Positions 24,915 to 36,559 of a stretch of 64,000 nt of DNA are shown here, one piece after another. Numbering within the stretch: position 1 is the stretch's first letter; every line of letters starts with the position of its first letter. The position numbers and the translations under genes were made by a program. A model generated the notes under the pieces. That model was not told where the DNA came from. It was given only the letters and a program-made list of their open reading frames with translations, and searched no databases. Source of the stretch: Centrapalus pauciflorus (Eukaryota > Streptophyta > Magnoliopsida > Asterales > Asteraceae); assembly GCA_020465985.1 (NCBI GenBank), contig JAANYP010002834.1, positions 182,501 through 246,500 of the forward strand, given 5' to 3'.

Positions 24915-26186
24915 CATTTGGGTTGGAGTTTGATTTGTGAAAATAAAATGGAACCGGTCGGACATTTTTTTAATTCAGGTATATTGAGTTTTAATTCGGA
25001 ACATTTCGGCAATCTCAGAAATTTAAGGTTAAGGTTTAATTTTCGGATTACGATTCCAAGGGATTTATGCTATAATTTGAGAAACTTGAGAAACTCGATG
25101 AAACTTGTTATTAAATAAGTTATTGAAGGGATAAATTGAGAATAATAGAACCATCAAGAAAGAGGATTTAAATATGAGTTTCGGATGACGGTTCCGAATG
25201 TTGTATTATATTTTTTTTATTGGTATAAATTGGTGCTCATTCACGTATGAACATGTTTATAATATGCTATCCTTATGGAAAATGAAACAGGTCCCTTGTG
25301 GTGTTATATAACCCACAGTGGGGTACTTTGTGAGTCCGGTTGAAAGCCCGCAGAGAAATAAAATTGCTTAAAGTTTAATAACGCACCCACTGTGAGTACA
25401 TATGATTTCGCATGCTTATATCTGCTTTATGATTTCTATTGCCTGCTGAGACATGTTGCTTCATTTTTCGTTTGGAATTCTACTAAATTGCGTAGATTTA
25501 GATGCACATTCTTATTTGATGCATGTCCGTTCGTTTGTTGTGCATCTAACGATGGACCGGTGGGTCGCATCTGTTACTCCGATGTTACTGCGCTATATGA
25601 CCCGGAGCTGATCCCTCCAAGGTTCTGGTAGGCAGTATGTCATCCCCGATGTTATGTCTGTCTCAGATGGTTGGGTTTCATACCGAGCTTTGGGCTCGTA
25701 GGAGCGACGGCTCATGTGTGTCGTACTTTGTGTACGTGGAGAGTGCACGACGTGTGTCGTCGGTGCTACTCTTGTGGGCTTCATAAAGATTTATAAAATG
25801 CGTAAATCTGTGTATTCACTAAGCATTCGCTTATCCCTCAGTTGTTGATGTTTTTACAGGAAAAGGAAAGTCTGCAGCCGGACCGTCTAGCTAGGTCATT
25901 TGTTCAAGTGATTGAAGATTATCTACTAGGAAGCGTGGTAATTGAATAATAGGATTGTTTTTATAATATGTATTTGGGATGATTGTAGTGTTACTGAGTA
26001 TGTAGACTTAGAATTGGAACCCTGTAGCACCATAGGGTGTTTGAAACAGTTGTAATATTTTATTTATGTATTTTATTGCTTCCGCATTTTTATTAAGCTT
26101 TCAGATCATTATGTAATTTATGTTTGGTGTTTAATCCTGGGTGTTATGTAAATGGTGGTTGTGGTGGCAAGAGTGTCACAACGAGA

Positions 26187-26198
26187 TGGTATTAAAGC
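26187..26198 (+). promoter_or_regulatory. Gypsy primer-binding site, copy 1
   Basis: TGGTATTAAAGC, seven bases after LTR 1. It differs at two places from the usual TGGTATCAGAGC; copy 2 (33639-33650) differs at one. Confidence 0.85.
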
Positions 26199-26399
26199 AG
26201 TAGTTTGAGATTCAAGTGTCCGTGAGGTCTTGGTCTCAAACATTAAGTGATGACATGTAATGGTTTAAGTAATGATCTGAACTAAGATAGGTTATGATCT
26301 AGTAATCATAGGAGATTGACTATCATACGGAACAAATGGGTGGTGTCTTTAAATTAATGACATGTTACTAAATAAATTATATGTTTATAATTTCAGAAC

Positions 26400-29300
26400 A
26401 TGTCTGGAGGAGGAATGACGCCCGAAGAAGCCAGAGAGATGATGCTATCCATGATGGCTGAGCAGAACAAGATGATACAAGATCAGTTTCGGGCTCGAGA
26501 TAAGGCCGATGCTAAGAGAAGAGAGGATAAGAGAAAGAACAAGGAGAAGGAAGGGGGCAACAATAATGATGAACAAGATGACAACACTGGGTCGTCTAAC
26601 AAACCCAAAGGTTATCGGTTTAAGGATTTCAAAGGAAATGGTGCTGTGGAGTTTAATGGGTTGGGGGACGCCGTTGCAGCACTAGAATGGATAACAGCAA
26701 CCGAACGGACATTCCGAATCAGCGATTGTGCTGAGAAGGACATGGTTCGGTATGCTACAGCGATGTTCACTAATGACGCAATTATGTGGTGGAATGCTAT
26801 GGTAAATGCTTTGACACTGGAGAAGGTTTATGTTATGACTTGGGCTGAGTTCAAGGACTTATTCACTCAACAATACTGTCCGGTTGATGAGCGCCGAAGA
26901 CTGGAGGCAAAGTTTATGGCATTGATGCAGGGGACTAAGACTGTGTCCCAGTATGCTGTGGAGTTCACGAGGCTGAGTCTGTTTGCGCCTCATCAAGTTG
27001 ATACTGAAGAAAGGAAGGTGACCAGGTTCGAGGCTGGTCTGGATATTGAAATTAGAAGGGTTATGAGCAACGTTCGCTACCATACATTTGCTGGCCTACT
27101 TGAGGCTGCCAGGAATGTAGAGCAAATTCTGATCATGTCGGGTTATTCCATTGGGTCTGCTGCTGCTTCCACCAACCCAACACAACCGTCACCACCAAAA
27201 CGTCAACGCGAAGGAGGTTACTCTGATTCTTCTCGCTCGTCTCAGTACTCGCCGCAACAGTCTTATCGCCGTCAGTCTGGTTCTTCTGGTCGTGCTCGTG
27301 CCTACTCCATCAACACCGAGCCGCGATACTGTAATAAGTGTCATCTGGAACATTTTGGCAAGTGCCCTAATGGACGTGCTTGCTTTTGCTGTGGAGAGTT
27401 GGGCCATTTTCAGAGTGAGTGCCCAAGAAAAGGTGATGCTTGCCATAAGTGTGGTGTATGGGGGCATTACAGTAGATATTGTCGGAAGAACGCTCCAGCA
27501 GCTGCTGCTCCATCATCGACCCGTTCATCAGTGGGATCTAGTGGTGGTTCAGTCAACCGCCGGAACCAGCCACAAAGGGCACCAGCTTGTGCATTTCAGA
27601 TAACGGCAGAGGAGGCTAAGGAAAACCCCGAGGTGGTTACTGGTATGTTTATTGTTAATTCCATGCCTGCACGAGTTCTTTTCGATTTGGGTGCCAACCG
27701 GTCCTTTGTGTCTACTGCTTTTTCTCAACTATTGTCGATGCCACTGTCTAAGTTATCTGCCGTACTTGACATAGAAACTGCTAGCAATACTTTAGTCAAA
27801 GTAGATCACGTATACCGTAACTGCACATTAGTGATTGAAGATGTAGTCTTCAATTTGGATCTGATACCGATAGAATTCAGTGAATTTGATGTGATAATCG
27901 GGATGGATTGGTTGATAGAGAATGAAGCCCACATAGTGTGTAAGAAGCGGATAATAAAGATAACTACTCCGGAGGGGCAAGAGATTTGCATATATGGGGA
28001 TCGGAGAAGTGGGGATCTGTGTTTATTGACTATTGCAAAAGCTCGAAAGCTTGTTGCAAAGGGATGTGACGCCTACTTAGCATATGCGATTGATGCTAAG
28101 GCTGAGAAAAGGACCGTGACTGATGTGCCTGTTGTTTCACAATACCCGGATGTGTTTCCGGAAGACTTGTCTGGCGTGCCGCCTGAGAGACAAGTTGAGT
28201 TTCGAATTGATCTGATCCCCGGAGCTGCACTGGCAGCTCGCTCTCCATATCGCCTTGCCCCAACCGAGATGAAAGAGATGATGACACAACTCCAGGAGTT
28301 GTTGGACAAGGGCTTCATTCGACCGAGTTCATCACCGTGGGGAGCTCCGGTATTGTTCGTGAAAAAGAAGGATGGCACAATGCGAATGTGCATTGACTAC
28401 CGAGAGCTGAATAAGTTGACGATTAAGAACAAGTATCCACTACCGAGGATAGATGACTTGTTTGATCAGTTACATGGGGCTTGTGTCTTTTCTAAGATTG
28501 ATTTGAGGTCAGGATATCATCAGTTGAAAGTTCGAGAGGAGGATGTGCCTAAGACAGCATTCAGAACACGGTATGGGCATTATGAGTTTTTGGTGATGCC
28601 TTTTGGGTTAACCAATGCCCCGGCTGTCTTTATGGATTTGATGAACCGAGTTTGTAGACCGATGTTGGACAAGTCAGTGATTGTTTTTATTGATAACATT
28701 CTGGTATACTCAAAGTCTGAGGCCGAACATGCTGATCATTTAAAGGAGTTGTTGGAACTGCTAAGGAAGGAAAAGTTGTATGCCAAATTCTCAAAATGTG
28801 AGTTTTGGTTGCAACAGATTCTATTTTTGGGACATGTTATATCTGGAGCTGGGATTTCTGTTGATCCAGCTAAAGTTGAGGCCATAAGGAACTGGGAACC
28901 GCCTCAATCAGCTACAGAAATCAGGAGTTTTCTTGGAATGGCGGGATATTATAGGAGGTTTATAAAGGACTTCTCAAAGATTGCAGTTCCGTTGACGGCA
29001 TTAACGAAGAAGAATGCACCATTTGTTTGGGAAACCATACAGCAAGAAGCATTTGAAATCTTGAAGAAAACACTAAGTGAAGCGCCGATACTTGCTCTAC
29101 CGGAGGGCAATGAGGATTTTGTGGTGTACACAGATGCTTCAAGGTTGGGATTAGGCGCTGTACTGATGCAGCGAGGAAAAGTTATAGCATACGCCTCGAG
29201 ACAGTTTAAGCAGCATGAGAAGAATTACTCAACTCATGATCTTGAGTTGACAGCTGTCACTTTTGCACTGAAATTGTGGAGACACTATCTGTATGGAACT

Positions 29301-30956
29301 AAATGTCAGTTATACACGGACCATAAGAGTTTAAAATACATATTTAGTCAGAAAGAGCTCAATATGAGGCAAAGACGATCGATGGAGCTTATCAAATACT
29401 ACGATTGTGAAATATTGTATCATCCTGGAAAGGCTAACGTAGTAGCCGATGCTTTGAGTCGCAAAGCTTATGCCAAGGAATGTTGCTATATGCTGACGTC
29501 CACGATGCTAACCTTTACAATTATTGACGATGTTAAAGCCGCTCAAGTGGAAGCTTTGAGGGAAGAGAATATTGGTGCTGAGGATATTAGAGTACAGAAA
29601 AATGTTATGGAAACTAGTGAGTCGGGGTTGAAAGGAATTTATGGAAGGATTTGGGTGCCGAAGTATGGTGGTATGAGAAATGTGATTATCGAAGAAGCGC
29701 ATCAATCAAAATTTTCTGTACATCCCGGGAGCACAAAGATGTACAACGACTTAAAGGCAGACTTTTGGTGGTCGGGATTGAAAAAGGATATCGGCCAGTA
29801 CATAGAACGGTGTAGAACTTGTCGGCTAGTGAAAGCCGAACACCAGCAACCATACGGCAGTCTGCAACCGCTTCCCATTCCGGAATGGAAGTGGGAACAC
29901 ATCACGATGGACTTTGTTACTAAGTTACCGAAGACTAGGCGTCAACATGATGCAGTGTGGGTAATAGTTGATAGACTGACTAAGTCGGCTCACTTTATAC
30001 CGATTAGAGAAAATTACTCGCTTGAGAGATTGACTCAGATTTACATGGATGAAATTGTTTCTAGACATGGAGTGCCGAAGTCTATAGTGTCGGACCGGGA
30101 CAGCCGGTTTACTTCAAATTTCTGGTCAGCATTACAATAAGGGTTGGGAACGAGAATAGCGATGAGTACAGCTTATCGTCCACAATCTGATGGCCAAAGT
30201 GAAAGGACCATCCTAACACTTGAAGATATGATGAGATCATGTGTATTGGATCTCGGTGGCAATTGGGACGATCATTTGCCACTAATAGAGTTCTCGTACA
30301 ATAACAGCTATCATGCAACAATTAAGAAGGCACCTTTTGAGGCACTGTATGGGAGGAGGTGTAGGACTCCTACTTGTTGGAGGGAAACTGGAGAAACGCC
30401 GATTGTTGGGCCGGCATTGTTGCAGGAGACAAACGAGAAAATACAACTGATTAGACAGAATATGAAAGCGGCTCAGGATCGTCAGAAATGTTATCATGAC
30501 AGAATGCACAAACCTATCAGCTTTGAAGTGAATGACTGGGTTTACTTGAAAGTATCACCTATGAGAGGTGTTACTCGTTTTATGAAGAGAGGCAAGTTGG
30601 CTCCGAGATTTGTTGGACCATTCAAGATAGTAGAAAAAGTTGGGAATCAATTGTATCGCCTGGAATTGCCTGAAGAAATGTCAGGCATACACCGGGTATT
30701 TCATGTTGGGAATCTCAGGAAATCATTCACTACTGGAAATGAGGACTGGGCAGATCATACTGAGCTGCAAGTCGATGAAAGGCTCCAATATGTTGAGGAG
30801 CCGGAATGTGTATTGGATACCAAGATGAAAAATCTAAGGAGCAAAGAGATCGAAATGGTGCTGGTACGTTGGAAGCATCATAAAGGAGCAAATCACACTT
30901 GGGAGACGAAGGCGGAAATGTTAAGGAAATATCCGCAACTGTTTGAGGTCAAATAA
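26400..30956 (+). pseudogene. Ty3/gypsy gag-pol polyprotein with one in-frame stop
   Basis: One frame of 1246 codons, a TAA at 30138-30140, then about 271 more codons in the same frame. Domains by residue: gag core about 90-240, two CCHC zinc knuckles about 325-362 (CFCCGELGHFQSEC, CHKCGVWGHYSRYC), protease around 429, reverse transcriptase about 610-790, RNase H about 880-1000, integrase zinc finger (HHCC) about 1099-1140, integrase core after that, and a chromodomain-like tail (VRWKHH...TWE...YPQLF). Three lesions: the protease active site reads DLG instead of D-S/T-G (27684-27692); the reverse transcriptase box reads FIDN where FIDD is the rule (28692-28697); and the stop separates the third integrase catalytic residue (E of GQSE) from the first two. 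The start ATG follows a TTTCAG at 26391-26396. Frame and length are otherwise intact, so loss is recent. Confidence 0.95.
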
Positions 30957-30993
30957 CTTCGAGGACGAAGTTTGAGCGTGGTGGAGCCCATGC
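30957..30993 (+). promoter_or_regulatory. Pre-LTR segment; purine tract degenerate
   Basis: 37 bases between the polyprotein stop and LTR 2. TTCGAGGACGAAG is typical of the family's 3' end. The expected G/A-only polypurine run before the LTR is broken (GAGCGTGGTGGAGCC), so the priming tract is weak or altered. Confidence 0.5.
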
Positions 30994-32325
30994 TGTAACA
31001 TCCTCGAATTTTAAATTATTGTATTGAGGTTTATTAGTTTAAAATTATAATTTAAGTCGGATCGTATTTTAATTAATTATAAAAGTCGGTTGCTTTATCC
31101 AGAAATTGATGATTTAAATTTATTAAGTTAATATGATTATTATTAAGTGGTTGAGATGATAAAATAAAGATTTAATCTTTATTTAATGGAATTTAAGAAT
31201 TTGATTGCTATTTTGAAGAATTAAGAAATTTTAGATTTTCTAGTTTTAATTATTTAAGTATGATGATTTTTAAGTTATATTGATATTGAAAGCAAGACAC
31301 AAATCAGTATTTAAGAAAGTTAAAAAAATTGAAGGGGTTAAATTGCTAAAAGTTGAAGATTGGTGAATAAAAGACTTAAGCCCTTTCATATTTGCACATT
31401 CATCTCTCTCTCTACCTTCTCTCTAAAATAAAGAAAACACACGGTTCTCTCATTTCCAAATCAAGAAACGACGAAGACATCAAATTGAAGGCTGAAACTT
31501 CAGATTGGAGTTGCTTAGGAGAATCTATAATCATTTCAACAAGCAATTTAAGGTAAATATCTCTCAAAATCTTGAAATTAAGGGTTTATGATTCGGGTTT
31601 TAGATGAAAACTGAAACTGAGATTTTGATTCAAAAATGGTTATGCATGTTAGATATTTTGATGGGTTTGTATAAATCTAGTGTTATAGAAGATGTGTACA
31701 AAATTCCAGGTTCTAATTCAAGTTATATTATATGATTTTGGAAAATTTTACATATTCTGTGTGTGCGTGTTTAAGTACTGCAACCTTAGATGTGGGTACC
31801 GAAACCATCAAGGTTTCAGTATTGGCTTTTCCCCATACCGAAACATATATGTTCATACTGAAACCCACAAGCAGTGTATAGAAACCTTATATTTATGCCT
31901 ATATACCGAGACTAGTTGGGGTACCGAAACCATAAAGGTTTCGGTATCAACATTACCGAAACCCCCTCCCACCGAAATACAATGGTGAACTACTGAAACT
32001 TTCTATGTACTGAAACCATAAGCATGTACCGAAACCCATATTGTACCGAGACTTGATGAGAAGTACCGAAACCATGAAGGTTTCGGTACACACTACCGAA
32101 ACTCTTCATATGCATGGCAATATACTGAAACTTTTTATGTCTACTGAAACTCCTATAGCAGGTACCGAAACTCTCAAGGTTTCGGTACATATACCGAAAC
32201 TCACACACACCTACTGAAACCTTTGTTTTAATGCAGAAACCTTGATTCTGACCCATGTGAACCGAGACCAAGTATGGGAAGTACCGAAACCTTAAAGGTT
32301 TCGGTATTTCATTCTTTCAAGAGTA

Positions 32326-32367
<42 letters not shown>

Positions 32368-33632
32368 CATTTGGGTTGGAGTTTGATTTGTGAAAATAAA
32401 ATGGAACCGGTCGGACATTTTTTTAATTCAGGTATATTGAGTTTTAATTCGGAACATTTCGGCAATCTCAGAAATTTAAGGTTAAGGTTTAATTTCGGAT
32501 TACGATTCCAAGGGATTTATGCTATAATTTGAGAAACTTGAGAAACTCGATGAAACTTGTTATTAAATAAGTTATTGAAGGGATAAATTGAGAATAATAG
32601 AACCATCAAGAAAGAGGATTTAAATATGAGTTTCGGATGACGGTTCCGAATGTTGTATTATATTTTTTTTATTGGTATAAATTGGTGCTCATTCACGTAT
32701 GAACATGTTTATAATATGCTATCCTTATGGAAAATGAAACAGGTCCCTTGTGGTGTTATATAACCCACAGTGGGGTACTTTGTGAGTCCGGTTGAAAGCC
32801 CGCAGAGATATAAAATTGCTTAAAGTTTAATAACGCACCCACTGTGAGTACATATGATTTCGCATGCTTATATCTGCTTTATGATTTCTATTGCCTGCTG
32901 AGACATGTTGCTTCATTTTTCGTTTGGAATTCTACTAAATTGCGTAGATTTAGATGCACATTCTTATTTGATGCATGTCCGTTCGTTTGTTGTGCATCTA
33001 ACGATGGACCGGTGGGTCGCATCTGTTACTCCGATGTTACTGCGCTATATGACCCGGAGCTGATTCCTCCGAGGTTCTGGTAGGCAATATGTCATCCCCG
33101 ATGTTATGTCTGTCTTAGATGGTTGGGTTTCATACCGAGCTTTGGGCTCGTAGGAGCGACGACTCATGTGTGTCGTACTTTGTGTACGTGGAGAGTGCAC
33201 GACGTGTGTCGTCGGTGCTACTCTTGTGGGCTTCATAAAGATTTATAAAATGCGTAAATCTGTGTATTCACTAAGCATTCGCTTATCCCTCAGTTGTTGA
33301 TGTTTTTACAGGAAAAGGAAATTCTGCAGCCGGACCGTCTAGCTAGGTCATTTGTTCAAGTGATTGAAGATTATCTACTAGGAAGCGTGGTAATTGAATA
33401 ATAGGATTGGTTTTATAATATGTATTTGGGATGATTGTAGTGTTACTGAGTATGTAGACTTAGAATTGGAACCCTGTAGCACCATAGGGTGTTTGAAACA
33501 GTTGTAATATTTTATTTATGTATTTTATTGCTTCCGCATTTTTATTAAGCTTTCAGATCATTATGTAATTTATGTTTGGTGTTTAATCCTGGGTGTTATG
33601 TAAATGGTGGTTGTGGTAGCAAGGGTGTCACA
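30994..33632 (+). repeat. Gypsy LTR 2 (2639 bp)
   Basis: Same termini as LTR 1. It contains the same five palindromes (31796-32307) and a shorter TA tract. At about seven sites LTR 1 and LTR 3 agree and LTR 2 differs, for example GGCAATATG vs GGCAGTATG and GTCTTAG vs GTCTCAG. Confidence 0.95.
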
Positions 33633-33638
33633 ACGAGA

Positions 33639-33650
33639 TGGTATCAAAGC
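33639..33650 (+). promoter_or_regulatory. Gypsy primer-binding site, copy 2
   Basis: TGGTATCAAAGC, six bases after LTR 2; one base from the usual initiator-tRNA-Met site. Confidence 0.85.
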
Positions 33651-33851
33651 AGTAGTTTGAGATTCAAGTGTCCGTGAGGTCTTGGTCTCAAACATTAAGT
33701 GATGACATGTAATGGTTTAAGTAATGATCTGAACTAAGATAGGTTATGATCTAGTAATCATAGGAGATTGACTATCATACGGAACAAATGGGTGGTGTCT
33801 TTAAATTAATGACATGTTACTAAATAAATTATATGTTTATAATTTCAGAAC

Positions 33852-34808
33852 ATGTCTGGAGGAGGAATGACGCCCGAAGAAGCCAGAGAGATGATGCTAT
33901 CCATGATGGCTGAGCAGAACAAGATGATACAAGATCAGTTTCGGGCTCGAGATAAGGCCGATGCTAAGAGAAGAGAGGATAAGAGAAAGAACAAGGAGAA
34001 GGAAGGGGGCAACAATAATGATGAACAAGATGACAACACTGGGTCGTCTAACAAACCCAAAGGTTATCGGTTTAAGGATTTCAAAGGAAATGGTGCTGTG
34101 GAGTTTAATGGATTGGGGGACGCCGTTGCAGCACTAGAATGGATAACAGCAACCGAACGGACATTCCGAATCAGCGATTGTGCTAAGAAGGACATGGTTC
34201 GGTATGCTACAGCGATGTTCACTAATGACGCAATTATGTGGTGGAATGCTATGGTGAATGCTTTGACACTGGAGAAGGTTTCTGTTATGACTTGGGCTGA
34301 GTTCAAGGACTTATTCACTCAACAATACTGTCCGGTTGATGAGCGCCGAAGACTGGAGGCAAAGTTTATGGCATTGATGCAGGGGACTAAGACTGTGTCC
34401 CAGTATGCTGTGGAGTTCACGAGGCTGAGTCTGTTTGCGCCTCATCAAGTTGATACTGAAGAAAGGAAGGTGACCAGGTTCGAGGCTGGTCTGGATATTG
34501 AAATTAGAAGGGTTATGAGCAACGTTCGCTACCATACATTTGCTGGCCTACTTGAGGCTGCCAGGAATGTAGAGCAAATTCTGATCATGTCAGGTTATTC
34601 CATTGGGTCTGCTGCTGCTTCCACCAACCCAACACAACCGTCACCACCAAAACGTCAACGCGAAGGAGGTTACTCCGATGTTACTGCGCTATATGATGCA
34701 TGTCCGTTCGTTTGTTGTACATCTAACGATGGACCGGTGGGTCGCATCTGTTACTCCGATGTTACTGCGCTATATGACCCGGAGCTGATCCCTCCGAGGT
34801 TCTGGTAG
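33852..34808 (+). pseudogene. Truncated gypsy gag fused to LTR sequence
   Basis: Codons 1-273 repeat the gag at 26400 nearly exactly (E to K near residue 115, Y to S near residue 144). After the shared GTTACTC at 34670-34676 the frame passes into LTR sequence and ends after 318 codons, giving a 45-residue non-gag tail. Zinc knuckles and all of pol are missing. If expressed it would be a gag-core protein without nucleocapsid. Confidence 0.93.
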
Positions 34809-35357
34809 GCAGTATGTCATCCCCGATGTTATGTCTGTCTCAGATGGTTGGGTTTCATACCGAGCTTTGGGCTCGTAGGAGCGACGGCTCATGTGTGTCG
34901 TACTTTGTGTACGTGGAGAGTGCACGACGTGTGTTGTCGGTGCTACTCTTGTGGGCTTCATAAAGATTTATAAAATGCGTAAATCTGTGTATTCACTAAG
35001 CATTCGCTTATCCCTCAGTTGTTGATGTTTTTACAGGAAAAGGAAAGTCTGCAGCCGGACCGTCTAGCTAGGTCATTTGTTCAAGTGATTGAAGATTATC
35101 TACTAGGAAGCGTGGTAATTGAATAATGGGATTGTTTTTATAATATGTATTTGGGATGATTGTACTGTTACTGAGTATGTAGACTTAGATTTGGAACCCT
35201 GTAGCACCATAGGGTGTTTGAAACAGTTGTAATATTTTATTTATGTATTTTATTGCTTCCGCATTTTTATTAAGCTTTCAGATCATTATGTAATTTATGT
35301 TTGGTGTTTAATCCTGGGTGTTATGTAAATGGTGGTTGTGGTGGCAAGGGTGTCACA
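34670..35357 (+). repeat. Gypsy LTR 3 (3' fragment, rearranged start)
   Basis: It begins at the gag/LTR junction. The first 28 bases (GTTACTCCGATG... to TATATGA) recur 80 bases later at 34750, because the sequence jumps back to an upstream LTR point at TGATGCATG and then runs on normally to GTGTCACA. It lacks the palindrome region and TA tract. Confidence 0.93.
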
Positions 35358-35362
35358 TAAGT

Positions 35363-35885
35363 TCTATCAAAATTTTAATTTAAGTATATTATTATAGATC
35401 GAGAGGATTAATATCAATTATATGTTATCATTAGTTATCAAATATCTAATTTAAGTTTCATTTGACTATTGAGTAAATGATACAGAATAATCACATAATT
35501 AATTATTAGAATACCGATTTGATTAATAATGATTAATTAAACATTTTAAGTTGAATAAACAATAAGTGCAAACGAAACTTAATAATTATTAAATACTAAA
35601 GTATGTATTAAATAAGATAGTGTGATTAGGTAACTAGAATACCAACCTAGCTAAATTCTATCGACTTCCTAAGTTAAGTTCATTCTTATAGACGGGATTG
35701 TGTTATTATGATTACGATATTTTGAAATATTCAAATTGGGCATTTGTTATGCGTGAACCTTAGACAGTAGACATGTGATAGGATTACCGAGTGAAATGTG
35801 GGCCTTTGGGCATGTGTTATGAGCACAATATTTTGAAATATTCAAATACGGACTACAATCTTCGAAGGGATGATGGCTAATCGAT
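35363..35885. other. Right flank of gypsy complex
   Basis: It holds the repeat of the left flank (35400-35675). Afterwards ATTTTGAAATATTCAAAT-like motifs occur twice (near 35727 and 35828) in a short imperfect direct repeat. No gene seen. Confidence 0.5.
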
Positions 35886-36370
35886 CATGTTATAATGGAT
35901 CATGTTGTACCTTAAACAAACATTAGCTGTTACGATCAAGTTACAGTGAATCATATTGGACCTTAACAACTAATTTAGGTCATAACATATTATAAAGGGC
36001 CATGTTGGGCCTTGACAACTACTAATTGTTTATTTAAATTCGTAACAAGTTATAATAGGTATTGTTTATTTAAATGAAACATGTTGGACCTTAACAAACA
36101 TAAGAGTTAATATCAGGTTGTAATATGCCTTGTTGGGCCTTCACAAATGCTAGTTGTTCCTATTATGTCATATAACCTGTTATAATGGACCATATAGGAC
36201 ATTAACAATTACTTATTGGTCATATAGGTTATAACAAGTTATAATGGATTACATTTTACATTAACTAACCTTAGTTGTTACTATCAGTTTAAAATAAGTT
36301 ATAATGGGTCATATTTGACATCCACAAGTACTTTTTGCTTAATGTCATAACATAAATGACTTATTTTAAA
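35886..36370 (+). repeat. Diverged tandem array, about eight units of 55-75 bp
   Basis: Each unit has the order GTTATAATGGRYCAT, GTTGGACCTTAACAA, then TAGTTGTT and GTCATAACA. Units differ strongly, so the array is old. It may be internal to the CACTA element whose right end is at 36987. Confidence 0.75.
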
Positions 36371-36559
36371 TCGTACCAAGTAGTTATTGTTCATTTAATG
36401 TTATAGTCGATTATATATATGGATTATGTACATATATAATATTTGTTAAAAAGTAAGTAATTACCTATTAATATCAACGAATACAACTAATTTATATCTT
36501 CGGTTCTAACATGTATATGGATGTGTGTATTTGAATTGTATTCATATTTAATGATCTAT

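Larger units (their letters stand above)
23525..26180 (+). repeat. Gypsy LTR 1 (2656 bp)
   Basis: It runs TGTAACATCC to GTGTCACA. It contains a promoter-like part with CT-rich leader (about 23920-24000), five long palindromes (24327-24838), a 53-bp TA tract (24860-24912) and a more GC-rich 3' third. A GT donor-like AAG/GTAAAT near 24084 and an acceptor-like TTTTTACAG near 25859 could bound an intron in the transcript. Confidence 0.95.
23525..35357 (+). mobile_element. Young Ty3/gypsy complex: LTR - gag-pol - LTR - partial gag - partial LTR
   Basis: Three LTR copies (23525-26180, 30994-33632 and the 3' part at 34670-35357) and two internal regions lie head to tail. A single TAAGT duplication flanks the whole array (23520-23524 and 35358-35362), so the outer ends behave as one insertion. 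The LTRs differ at about a dozen positions plus a TA-tract length, by eye. The first internal region has a full gag-pol reading frame with lesions; the second stops in gag and passes into an LTR fragment. The primer site is of initiator-tRNA-Met type. Domain order PR-RT-RH-IN and a chromodomain-like C terminus point to a chromovirus, probably Tekay/Del-type (inference). Confidence 0.95.

Noticed and set aside
25392..25784. Open frames in the 3' third of the gypsy LTR
   Set aside because: Conserved between LTR copies only because the LTRs are nearly identical; no domain, and one lies on the opposite strand.
27151..27603. 150-codon frame inside gag
   Set aside because: It overlaps the gag-pol frame in another phase; the zinc knuckles are in the gag frame.
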